Positions 1 to 6,071 of a stretch of 35,479 nucleotides of DNA are shown here, one piece after another. The notes under the pieces were generated by a model. That model ran no database searches. It worked only from the letters and a program-made list of their open reading frames with translations, and had not been told where the DNA came from. Numbering within the stretch: the first letter of the stretch is position 1; each line of letters starts with the position of its first letter. The DNA is from Candidatus Izimoplasma sp. HR2. GTDB taxonomy: Bacteria > Bacillota_I > Bacilli_A > Izemoplasmatales > Izemoplasmataceae. The translations under genes were made by a program, and so were the position numbers. The DNA is taken from contig JRFF01000027.1 in NCBI GenBank assembly GCA_000753575.1, positions 1 to 35,479 on the forward strand, read 5' to 3'.

Positions 1-855
1 AATATTGAACACCACGCTACTACTCAAACTTGTAACTTCTTAGAAGGAATGGGATTTACAATTAACTATTTACATGTTGATAGTAATGGATTTATTGATA
101 TTAATGAACTAAGAAACTTAGTAAATGAGAATACTCTTGTAGTTAGTATTATTATGGCAAATAACGAAATCGGAACTATCCAAAACATTAAAGAGATTTC
201 TGAAGTTTGTGATCAAGCTAGAACATATCTTCATGTAGATGCTGTTCAAGCTGTATGTCATACTAAATTAGACTTACAAGAATTAAAAGTAGATCTCTTA
301 AGTATCTCTGGACATAAGTTTCATGGCCCTAAAGGTATTGGATTATTATATATCAAAGAAGGTACTCATATAGAAAGTTTGATACATGGTGGTCAACAAG
401 AACTTAAAAAAAGAGCTGGGACTGAAAATGTACCATACATCGTTGGTTTTACTAAAGCTCTTGAACTAGGAATTGCTAATTTAGGACATTATACAAAAAG
501 GCTTAATGATTACTCTAATCAATTCTTAAAAAGATTAGATAGTGAGAATATAAAATACTTACTAAATGGTCCAAATATCGGTGAAGAAAGACTTCCTGGA
601 AACCTGAATTTATCATTCAAAGATAAAGATGGTTTATTATTGACCTATCTACTAGATAAGCGTGGAATATTCGTAAGTACTGGTAGTGCTTGTGATAGTG
701 AATCAATTGAACCATCACACGTTATTTTAGCTATAGAAGTTCCTAGAGATTATATGAATGCTACTGTTAGATTCAGTATAGGAAATGAAACAACTAGTGA
801 AGAAGTTAATTATGTTATTGATAACTTAATTGATATTCTAAAAAACGAAATGTAA
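1..855 (+). CDS. cysteine desulfurase, class I (IscS/NifS type), 5'-truncated by window edge
   Basis: PLP enzyme that removes sulfur from L-cysteine, giving alanine and an enzyme persulfide for Fe-S cluster or tRNA thiolation. The frame is open from base 1: the residues before the first ATG (base 49) include EHHAT, matching the conserved EH motif of the family, so the true start lies upstream of the window. Counting from the Met at 49, the PLP lysine is K90 in SGHKFHGPKG, HVDAVQ precedes it, and the catalytic Cys is C215 in GSACDSES. The short Cys loop and SGHK context indicate class I (IscS/NifS) rather than SufS. It ends at a hairpin shared with the convergent rsuA. Whether it serves Fe-S assembly or tRNA modification depends on genes outside the window. 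Confidence 0.95.
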   Translation, partial: NIEHHATTQTCNFLEGMGFTINYLHVDSNGFIDINELRNLVNENTLVVSIIMANNEIGTIQNIKEISEVCDQARTYLHVDAVQAVCHTKLDLQELKVDLLSISGHKFHGPKGIGLLYIKEGTHIESLIHGGQQELKKRAGTENVPYIVGFTKALELGIANLGHYTKRLNDYSNQFLKRLDSENIKYLLNGPNIGEERLPGNLNLSFKDKDGLLLTYLLDKRGIFVSTGSACDSESIEPSHVILAIEVPRDYMNATVRFSIGNETTSEEVNYVIDNLIDILKNEM

Positions 856-882
856 AAGGCGTAAAAATTTACGCCTTTTTTT
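854..882. terminator. bidirectional terminator between cysteine desulfurase and rsuA
   Basis: Inverted repeat GGCGTAAA/TTTACGCC with A-tract on the left and T-tract on the right, lying between two convergent stop codons. It can act as a rho-independent terminator in both directions. Confidence 0.85.
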
Positions 883-1567
883 ATATCTTATATTCAATTA
901 TTTCCTTATATCTACCTTTTTCTAAGTCTTTATCTAATTCAATATTTCCAATTGAAACTCTTTTTAAGTATACTACCTTATTATTAAAGTGTTCTACCAT
1001 TCTCTTAACTTGATGGAATTTTCCTTCTTTTATTGATAAGTAAAATTCATTATCACTAATTTCTTCTACTTTTGGTAGTAATGGAGTAAACATAATATCT
1101 CTTCCATCTTTTATCTCAAATTGTTTCAATAATTTCTTCGAATCAAATTTTGATTCAGTTTTTACATAGTACTTCTTGTATACATCCTTATTAGGAGAAA
1201 TAATCTTATGTAACAGCTTTCCATCATTTGTAAGTAAAATTAGCCCTTCAGTATCGATATCTAACCTACCAGCTATTCTTAAATCAAATCTATTGTAAGG
1301 TTCCCCTATTAAATCTAATACTGTTTCATGAAGACCGTCTTTATTCGCACTAATTACTCCCGCAGGCTTATGTACCATTAATAAAACAGTTTCTTTGTAA
1401 AAAATTTCTATACCTTCAAGAATTACTAAGTCGTTTATAGTATCAACTTTATATCTTGAATCAGTAACCACAATACCATTAACAGTTACCTTTTTACTTT
1501 TTATCTTTTTTGTTATTTCGTTTCTAGTTCCATATTTAAGATTTGCTAAATATCTGTCAAGTCTCAT
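881..1567 (-). CDS. rsuA: 16S rRNA pseudouridine synthase, RsuA family
   Basis: Converts a uridine of 16S rRNA to pseudouridine (U516 in E. coli). The N-terminal S4 RNA-binding domain is about residues 1-48 (MRLDRYLANL..., VTVNG). The catalytic domain follows, with KPAG at 67-70 and the signature GRLDIDTEGLILLTNDG, in which D103 is the catalytic aspartate. At 228 residues it has normal RsuA length. The start is ATG with AAGGAAGTG upstream, and it has its own promoter (1597-1625). The gene stands alone after the pfkA-UPF0223 terminator. RluB/RluE-type relatives share the fold, but length and S4 domain fit RsuA best; the exact target base is inferred. Confidence 0.9.
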   Translation of the reverse strand: MRLDRYLANLKYGTRNEITKKIKSKKVTVNGIVVTDSRYKVDTINDLVILEGIEIFYKETVLLMVHKPAGVISANKDGLHETVLDLIGEPYNRFDLRIAGRLDIDTEGLILLTNDGKLLHKIISPNKDVYKKYYVKTESKFDSKKLLKQFEIKDGRDIMFTPLLPKVEEISDNEFYLSIKEGKFHQVKRMVEHFNNKVVYLKRVSIGNIELDKDLEKGRYKEIIEYKI

Positions 1568-1596
1568 AATTTCACTTCCTTTTTGTTTCTATATAT

Positions 1597-1625
1597 ATTA
1601 TAGTCTAATATTTAATTTGATTCAA
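1597..1625 (-). promoter_or_regulatory. promoter of rsuA
   Basis: On the minus strand: -35 TTGAAT (1620-1625), 17-base spacer, -10 TATAAT (1597-1602), about 30 bases upstream of the rsuA start. Near-consensus sigma-A type. Confidence 0.75.
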
Positions 1626-1630
1626 ATATA

Positions 1631-1652
1631 AAAGTAGGCAATTGCCTACTTA
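1631..1652 (-). terminator. terminator of pfkA-UPF0223 unit, overlapping the stop codon
   Basis: Perfect inverted repeat AAGTAGGC-AATT-GCCTACTT followed on the minus strand by TTATATTT. The TAG stop of the UPF0223 gene (1646-1648) lies inside the stem. Confidence 0.75.
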
Positions 1653-1885
1653 TATTTTTTAATTGTTTTATAGATTGAATATCCAGATATCTTTTCAAAT
1701 TCTTTATCAATTTGTTTTTCTATTGAAATTGAATTCAAAATCTTACGAAATTCATTATGTTTTTTTATTAATACTTCTTTATTAACTTTGCCTTCATTAG
1801 CATCTTCAATAAGTGCGTAAAACTCAACAAGTGTAACAACTTCTTCTGGAGTATATAAATCATAATCTATTGGATAAGAATACAT
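1646..1885 (-). CDS. UPF0223 family protein (YktA-like)
   Basis: A 79-residue soluble protein matching the UPF0223 family known from Bacillota (B. subtilis YktA). It shows the family's N-terminal SYPIDYDLYTPEEVV, the middle EFYALIEDANEG, and the C-terminal EKQIDKEFEKISGYSIYKT. The function of the family is unknown; I know of no assigned biochemical role. It starts one base after the pfkA stop, so the two are translationally coupled and co-transcribed; that neighbourhood is the only hint at a role. The stop codon is embedded in the terminator stem. Confidence 0.88.
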   Translation of the reverse strand: MYSYPIDYDLYTPEEVVTLVEFYALIEDANEGKVNKEVLIKKHNEFRKILNSISIEKQIDKEFEKISGYSIYKTIKKYK

Positions 1886-1886
1886 C

Positions 1887-3017
1887 TTAGTTCCCGAAAC
1901 TAATTCCTATTGCTCTAGCAGCTTGAACATATTGTCCTTCAGGATCAACTTGTTTCCCTCCACCTTTTGAAGTTTCTCCAACTTTTCCAGAACCTACAAC
2001 TTCTTCAAGTGGAATTGAAGTGATTTTACGACCACGTAACTGAACCATTCGTCCAGCTCCACCTTCCATTAATAGATCTACTGCGTTAACTCCGAATAAT
2101 AATCCTAACGCTCTATCAAATTGAGAAGTTATTCCTCCACGTTGAATATATGCAAGGTTAGTATATCTAACTTCATGTTCTGTAATTAGTTTAGATAATT
2201 GATGAGCTATTTCATTCCCGATACCACCAAGACGAACACTATCAGCACTATCTTCAATAATTTCTCTTACTTTTTGTTTACCACCTATTGGCTTAGCTCC
2301 TTCACTTACAACAATAATTGTAAAGTTTCTACCAAAGGCATCTCTTTGTTTAATTTTTTCTACTATTTTATTAATATCATAAGGTATTTCAGGAAGTAAA
2401 ATAACATCAGCGCTTCCCGCTAATCCACCTTCAAGTGCAAGCCATCCTGAATTACGACCCATAACTTCAACAACCATTACTCTATCATGACTGTATGCAG
2501 TTGTATGGATTTTATCAAGTGCATCTGTGATAGTTTCAAGTGAAGTGTTATATCCAAATGTAACATCAGTTGCTGGTAAATCATTATCAATTGTTTTAGG
2601 TACTCCCACTACAGGAATTCCTTTTCTATAGAAGTCACGAGCACTAGTTAAAGTACCATCTCCTCCAATTACAATTAAAGCATCAATTCCTAAATATTTT
2701 AAATTTTGAACTGCATCATCTGAAACATCTTTGTATTCATAAGTACCATCAAGTCTTTGAGTTCTGTAATTAAATAAATTATCTTTATTTGATGATTTTA
2801 AGATTGTTCCCCCTTCATGCATAATTCCTGAAACACTTCTTAAATCTAAAGGGCGATAAGTATTTTTGAATAAACCAGAGTATCCTCTTGTGAATCCTAC
2901 TACTTCAACTCCATACTTATTTATAGCTGCTTTTGTTATACCATTGATTACTGCGTTAAGACCACTACAGTCTCCTCCACCAGTAATTATTCCTATTTTT
3001 CTTATTTCTTTTTTCAT
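1887..3017 (-). CDS. pfkA: 6-phosphofructokinase
   Basis: Phosphorylates fructose-6-phosphate to fructose-1,6-bisphosphate, the committed step of glycolysis. Visible motifs: GGGDCSGLN (13-21), GGDGT (118-122), PKTIDND (140-146; D144 corresponds to the E. coli catalytic base D127) and MGRNSGW (186-192). Gly after GGD is the ATP-type residue (PPi-dependent enzymes usually have Asp), but the Lys of PKTIDND is shared with PPi-dependent and actinobacterial-type enzymes. At 376 residues it is longer than the ~320-residue Bacillus/E. coli type and fits the GGDC/PKTIDND clade. Start ATG with GGAGGT. It is followed by the UPF0223 gene one base later. The promoter is clear, with a cre-like site upstream. 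ATP as phosphoryl donor is likely but not certain. Confidence 0.95.
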   Translation of the reverse strand: MKKEIRKIGIITGGGDCSGLNAVINGITKAAINKYGVEVVGFTRGYSGLFKNTYRPLDLRSVSGIMHEGGTILKSSNKDNLFNYRTQRLDGTYEYKDVSDDAVQNLKYLGIDALIVIGGDGTLTSARDFYRKGIPVVGVPKTIDNDLPATDVTFGYNTSLETITDALDKIHTTAYSHDRVMVVEVMGRNSGWLALEGGLAGSADVILLPEIPYDINKIVEKIKQRDAFGRNFTIIVVSEGAKPIGGKQKVREIIEDSADSVRLGGIGNEIAHQLSKLITEHEVRYTNLAYIQRGGITSQFDRALGLLFGVNAVDLLMEGGAGRMVQLRGRKITSIPLEEVVGSGKVGETSKGGGKQVDPEGQYVQAARAIGISFGN

Positions 3018-3047
3018 GATAGTACCTCCATTAAAAATTCCAACTTT

Positions 3048-3076
3048 ATTATACTTGTTTTAGTTCACATAAACAA
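3048..3076 (-). promoter_or_regulatory. promoter of pfkA
   Basis: Minus strand -35 TTGTTT (3071-3076), 17-base spacer, -10 TATAAT (3048-3053), 30 bases upstream of the pfkA ATG. Confidence 0.8.
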
Positions 3077-3091
3077 CCAATTTACTGACGA

Positions 3092-3105
3092 TGAAAACGT
3101 TTTAT
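3092..3105. promoter_or_regulatory. cre-like site (CcpA) upstream of pfkA
   Basis: TGAAAACGTTTTAT fits most of the cre consensus and is centred on a perfect AAAACGTTTT palindrome. It lies about 16 bases upstream of the pfkA -35, a position typical of CcpA activation rather than repression. The site could also belong to another LacI-family protein. Confidence 0.5.
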
Positions 3106-3178
3106 TTAAATAAATTGTAAAAATATAAGAAAATAATGTAAAATATAGTTTGTTTTGATTTATTCTTTCACTTGATTT

Positions 3179-3205
3179 TGCTATAATATGAATGAGGTGA
3201 TACCC
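3179..3205 (+). promoter_or_regulatory. extended -10 promoter and ribosome binding site of def
   Basis: TG-C-TATAAT (3179-3187) is an extended -10 element with only a weak -35. The SD GAGGTGA (3194-3200) follows almost at once, five bases before a GTG codon at 3206. An ATG at 3188 abuts the -10 and would be upstream of the expected transcript start, so it cannot be the start codon if this promoter is used. Confidence 0.6.
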
Positions 3206-3805
3206 GTGTTAACAATGAAAGACGTAATTAGAGAAGGTCATCCAACTTTAGCTATGAAAGCAAAAGATGTTGAATTACCGTTAAGTACCGAAGATAAGAA
3301 AACTTTAAAATTAATGATGGAGTTTTTAGAAAATGGACAAGACCCTGAAATTGCGGAAGAATATGAACTGCGTCCAGGTGTTGGTCTTGCTGCTCCTCAA
3401 ATTAATATTAGTAAAAGAATGCTTGTAGTATTCACATATGATGAAACAGGTGAAAAACTATACAAACATTTATTAGTAAACCCTAAAATTATGTCACATA
3501 GTATTAAAAAGACATACTTACCGGGTGGAGAAGGTTGTTTAAGTGTTGATAGAGAAGTTGAAGGAATTACTCCAAGACATAAGAAAATCACTCTTAAAAG
3601 CTATTTTTATAACACTGAAACTGAAGAATTAACACTTGGTACTTTAAAGGTATCCGGATATGTTTCAGTTGTATTCCAACATGAAATTGATCATTTAAAT
3701 GGAATACTATTTGTTGATAAGTTATTTGAAAACATTGAAGACGCTGAACCAGTTGTCTTCCCAGAACTAGAATTTGAAGAAGAATTTGAAGAAAGAGATT
3801 TATAG
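3206..3805 (+). CDS. def: peptide deformylase
   Basis: Metalloenzyme that removes the formyl group from nascent proteins. From a GTG start at 3206 the product has 199 residues. All three family motifs are present: GVGLAAPQI (58-66), EGCLSV with metal ligand C111, and QHEIDH with ligands H159 and H163 and catalytic E160. The insertion between motif 1 and motif 2 and the acidic tail (EEFEEEFEERDL) fit the Gram-positive type 2 class (B. subtilis YkrB). I prefer GTG because SD GAGGTGA sits 5 bases upstream and M-L-T-M-K-D-V-I-R-E-G-H-P matches family N-termini; the in-frame ATG at 3188 has no SD. Transaldolase follows 11 bases after the stop, in the same operon. Confidence 0.93.
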   Translation: MLTMKDVIREGHPTLAMKAKDVELPLSTEDKKTLKLMMEFLENGQDPEIAEEYELRPGVGLAAPQINISKRMLVVFTYDETGEKLYKHLLVNPKIMSHSIKKTYLPGGEGCLSVDREVEGITPRHKKITLKSYFYNTETEELTLGTLKVSGYVSVVFQHEIDHLNGILFVDKLFENIEDAEPVVFPELEFEEEFEERDL

Positions 3806-3816
3806 GAGGATAAATT

Positions 3817-4467
3817 ATGAAATTATTTATTGATACTGCAAATGTAGAACATATTAGAGAAATGGCAGAACTTGGTATTATCGCAGGTGTTACAACTAAC
3901 CCTACGTTAATAGCTAAAGAAGGAAGAGATTTTTTAGAAGTAATTAAAGAGATTACTAGTATTGTTGACGGTCCAATTAGTGGAGAAGTAATTAGCTTAG
4001 AAGCTGAAGGTATGGTTAAAGAAGGAATTGAAATTAGTAAAATTCACCCAAATATGGTTGTTAAAATCCCAATGACTCAAGAAGGATTGAAAGCAACAAA
4101 GGCTTTATCAGATCTTGGTATTGATACTAATGTTACTTTAGTATTTAGTGTTAACCAAGCTTTACTTGCAGCTACTGCAGGAGCTACTTATGTTAGTCCA
4201 TTCGTAGGAAGACTTGAAGATACTCTTCATGACGGAATCCAAGTAGTTAGTGAAATAAGAGAAGTATTTGATATTTATGGATTTGCTACTGAAATTATAA
4301 GTGCTAGTATTAGAACTCCTAAACAAATGGCAGATAGTGCACTTGTAGGAGCACATATTGCTACAGTTCCTTACGAAGTACTTAAGAAAGCATCACAACA
4401 TCCACTTACAGACAAAGGTATTGCTGCATTCATGGCAGACTGGAAAGCAGTATTTGGAGATAAATAA
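3817..4467 (+). CDS. tal: transaldolase (TalC-type small subfamily)
   Basis: Transfers dihydroxyacetone units between sugar phosphates in the pentose phosphate pathway, via a Schiff base. It is a 216-residue single-domain TIM barrel of the small transaldolase/fructose-6-phosphate aldolase family. K83 in VVKIPMT is the Schiff-base lysine. Two positions separate the activities: E57 (GEVIS) and F129 (SPFVGR) correspond to Gln59 and Tyr131 of E. coli FSA; Glu and Phe are the transaldolase choice. TNPT (27-30) is also conserved. The start is ATG with AGGAGG. It is co-transcribed with def and ends at a strong hairpin. Confidence 0.93.
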   Translation: MKLFIDTANVEHIREMAELGIIAGVTTNPTLIAKEGRDFLEVIKEITSIVDGPISGEVISLEAEGMVKEGIEISKIHPNMVVKIPMTQEGLKATKALSDLGIDTNVTLVFSVNQALLAATAGATYVSPFVGRLEDTLHDGIQVVSEIREVFDIYGFATEIISASIRTPKQMADSALVGAHIATVPYEVLKKASQHPLTDKGIAAFMADWKAVFGDK

Positions 4468-4476
4468 TCAAAAAAA

Positions 4477-4505
4477 TAAAACGACTTTTAAAAAAGTCGT
4501 TTTTT
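4477..4505. terminator. bidirectional terminator after tal
   Basis: Stem ACGACTTT/AAAGTCGT flanked by A- and T-runs, between tal and the convergent small membrane protein gene, whose stop codon touches the repeat. Confidence 0.85.
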
Positions 4506-4707
4506 AATACCTATATCCATGACTACTAGTAAATAATATTAAAGCTGCTAGTCCTAAAACTATCATCACAATTAAATATATTGTAATTATCCATCTTGTC
4601 TTATTACTAAAAGATTTCGTAACCCACATATATGGTATTCCGAATGGGTAAAAAAATATTAGAAAGATTACTGACAATATATTATTTGTTTGTTTTCTAT
4701 CACCCAT
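4504..4707 (-). CDS. small two-helix membrane protein, function unknown
   Basis: A 67-residue protein with two predicted membrane segments, about residues 9-30 (ILSVIFLIFFYPFGIPYMW) and 38-60 (WIITIYLIVMIVLGLAALILF), joined by a short basic loop (TKSFSNKTR). A charged N-terminus (GDRKQTNN) precedes them. The pattern P-G-x-P-Y-M-W followed by K/R-rich residues recalls short membrane proteins common in Bacillota, but I cannot name a family. ATG start preceded by AGAGGATG. It ends in the terminator shared with tal. Coding status rests on hydrophobic pattern, SD and tight packing between terminators. Confidence 0.7.
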   Translation of the reverse strand: MGDRKQTNNILSVIFLIFFYPFGIPYMWVTKSFSNKTRWIITIYLIVMIVLGLAALILFTSSHGYRY

Positions 4708-4748
4708 TTTTTCACATCCTCTTGAATAATTATAACATTTTAATAGTA

Positions 4749-4777
4749 AAATCCCAATTCAATTTGAATTGGGATTT
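4749..4777 (-). terminator. terminator of perR-peroxiredoxin unit
   Basis: Inverted repeat AAATCCCAATTC/GAATTGGGATTT with a five-base loop, 12 bases past the peroxiredoxin stop, followed on the minus strand by a short T-rich stretch. Confidence 0.75.
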
Positions 4778-4789
4778 ATTAAGCAAATA

Positions 4790-5473
4790 TTATTTTGTAT
4801 CTTTTTTTAAGCACATGAACCAATCAAGACAATAAGTATCATCATCTTCACTTTCCATTCTCTCTTGTGCTGTTCCACAACTACCAGCTGGTGGAACTAT
4901 TAAATCATCTCCAGGTCTCCAGTCAGCAGGTGTAGCAACACTTTCTGCATCAGCTTTTTGTAATGCTAAGATAATTCTTTTAATTTCATCCATATTACGT
5001 CCTGTAGATAGTGGGTAATAAAGAATTGTTCTAATTTTCGCTTCTGGATCCATAATAAATACTGCTCTTACTGCTTGTGTACTCGATTGTTTTGGTTGTA
5101 TCATTCCAAACTTATTAGCTACTTCCATTGAAATATCTTCAATAAGTGGGAATTTAACTTCCATACCTTTCATTCCATTCCATTCAATTTTTTCTTGAAT
5201 AGTTCTAAGCCAAGCAATGTGTGCATATAGTGAATCAACGCTTAATCCAATTAATTCTGTATTTAATTCTTTAAATTCTGGTGCCATTCTTGCGAATGTC
5301 ATAAACTCACTAGTACAAACAGGTGTAAAATCTGCTGGATGACTAAATAAGATTACCCATTTCCCTTTATAATCCGCAGGGAAATTAATAATCCCTTGTG
5401 TAGTTACTGCAGTAAATTCTGGAGCATCATCTCCGATTAGTGGCATTCTGTGAAATTCTTTTACTTCTTCCAT
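4790..5473 (-). CDS. peroxiredoxin, archaeal-type/Prx6-like with C-terminal cysteine pair
   Basis: Thiol peroxidase reducing H2O2 and organic peroxides. The AhpC/TSA core has HPADFTPVC, in which C53 is the peroxidatic cysteine of the PxxxTxxC motif. At 227 residues, with the C-terminal extension carrying C199, C215 and C221 (CLDWFMC), it matches the archaeal and deep-branching bacterial clade where two late cysteines resolve the sulfenic acid; typical AhpC is ~187 residues. ATG start with AAGGAGA. It lies 35 bases downstream of the PerR-like regulator and shares its promoter, which carries a PerR-type box, so induction by peroxide is a reasonable inference. No AhpF partner is present in the window; the reductant is unknown. 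Confidence 0.93.
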   Translation of the reverse strand: MEEVKEFHRMPLIGDDAPEFTAVTTQGIINFPADYKGKWVILFSHPADFTPVCTSEFMTFARMAPEFKELNTELIGLSVDSLYAHIAWLRTIQEKIEWNGMKGMEVKFPLIEDISMEVANKFGMIQPKQSSTQAVRAVFIMDPEAKIRTILYYPLSTGRNMDEIKRIILALQKADAESVATPADWRPGDDLIVPPAGSCGTAQERMESEDDDTYCLDWFMCLKKDTK

Positions 5474-5508
5474 TTGTTTTTCTCCTTTTTTTCTCTCTCA
5501 TTTTTTAA

Positions 5509-5931
5509 TTATTTATGTGTTATTTCTTTATGTTTACAGTTTGGACAAATCCCTTTTAAATTAACTTCTTGATCAATAATTTCAAATCCAGGAATAACAT
5601 CTTCATCTATTGGTCTACAAATATGAGGAATATCATATATAGTATTACAAACTTGGCAGATGAAATGAGAATGTTTCTCAATTACAAGTTCATATCTTTT
5701 TTCATTAGTACCAATATTCACTTCATATGCTAACTCTTTTTCAACAAATAATTTCACCACATTATAAACTGTTGTTTTTGAAAGTGTTGGCAATTCATCA
5801 ATTAACTCTTTGTATATAGTATCAACTGTAGGATGAGTTTTACAATCATCTAAATAATAATAAATTCTCATTCTAGTGTAAGATGGACTAATACCCTTTT
5901 CTTTAAATATTTTCTTTAAAGTTTCAGTCAT
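5509..5931 (-). CDS. perR: Fur-family regulator, PerR-like
   Basis: DNA-binding metal-dependent repressor, 140 residues. The winged helix covers roughly residues 10-70 (HPTVDTIY, LSKTTVYNVV). H33, H87, H89 and D100 align with PerR regulatory-site ligands His37, His91, His93 and Asp104 of B. subtilis. The structural zinc site is two CxxC pairs, C92/C95 and C129/C132. Position Asp85 of PerR is Glu here (E81, RYELV), a difference that might alter Fe/Mn preference or peroxide sensitivity. PerR identity rests on the box at 5952-5968 and the peroxiredoxin downstream; Fur or Zur function cannot be excluded from the protein alone. Start ATG; the AAGGGG-like SD is modest. Confidence 0.85.
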   Translation of the reverse strand: MTETLKKIFKEKGISPSYTRMRIYYYLDDCKTHPTVDTIYKELIDELPTLSKTTVYNVVKLFVEKELAYEVNIGTNEKRYELVIEKHSHFICQVCNTIYDIPHICRPIDEDVIPGFEIIDQEVNLKGICPNCKHKEITHK

Positions 5932-5951
5932 ATTTTTTATTCCCCTTTTAA

Positions 5952-5968
5952 ATTGTAATGATTACAAT
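5952..5968. promoter_or_regulatory. PerR-type box, probable autoregulation
   Basis: ATTGTAAT-G-ATTACAAT is a perfect inverted repeat with the 7-1-7 architecture of the PerR/Fur consensus (TTATAAT-N-ATTATAA; here G/C at one position per arm). It lies 20-37 bases upstream of the regulator start, downstream of the -10 (TATTAT/TATAAT at about 5970-5975), a position suited to repression. Confidence 0.75.
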
Positions 5969-5983
5969 ATTATAATAACATCA

Positions 5984-6007
5984 ATTTAGTTTGCGCGCAA
6001 ACTAAAT
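5984..6007. promoter_or_regulatory. 24-bp perfect palindrome with GCGCGC centre, operator of unknown regulator
   Basis: Each half is ATTTAGTTTGCG read toward the centre; the two halves are exact reverse complements. It covers the probable -35 region of the perR-prx promoter. A near copy (one substitution, one deletion) lies at 17047-17069 upstream of the SBF-family transporter. Length and symmetry suggest a dimeric winged-helix repressor such as a MarR-type protein (inference). Confidence 0.7.
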
Positions 6008-6012
6008 GCTCA

Positions 6013-6046
6013 TTAAAAAAAATAAACCCTCAAATATGAGGGTTTA
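6013..6046 (-). terminator. terminator of the sugar operon
   Basis: Stem TAAACCCTC/GAGGGTTTA with a six-base loop, followed on the minus strand by ATTTTTTTTAA, 25 bases past the stop of the binding-protein gene. Confidence 0.88.
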
Positions 6047-6071
6047 AATTTTAAATTGTTAGTATTAAATA

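Noticed and set aside
3817-4467. Fructose-6-phosphate aldolase
   Set aside because: Glu57 and Phe129 are the transaldolase residues; FSA has Gln and Tyr there.
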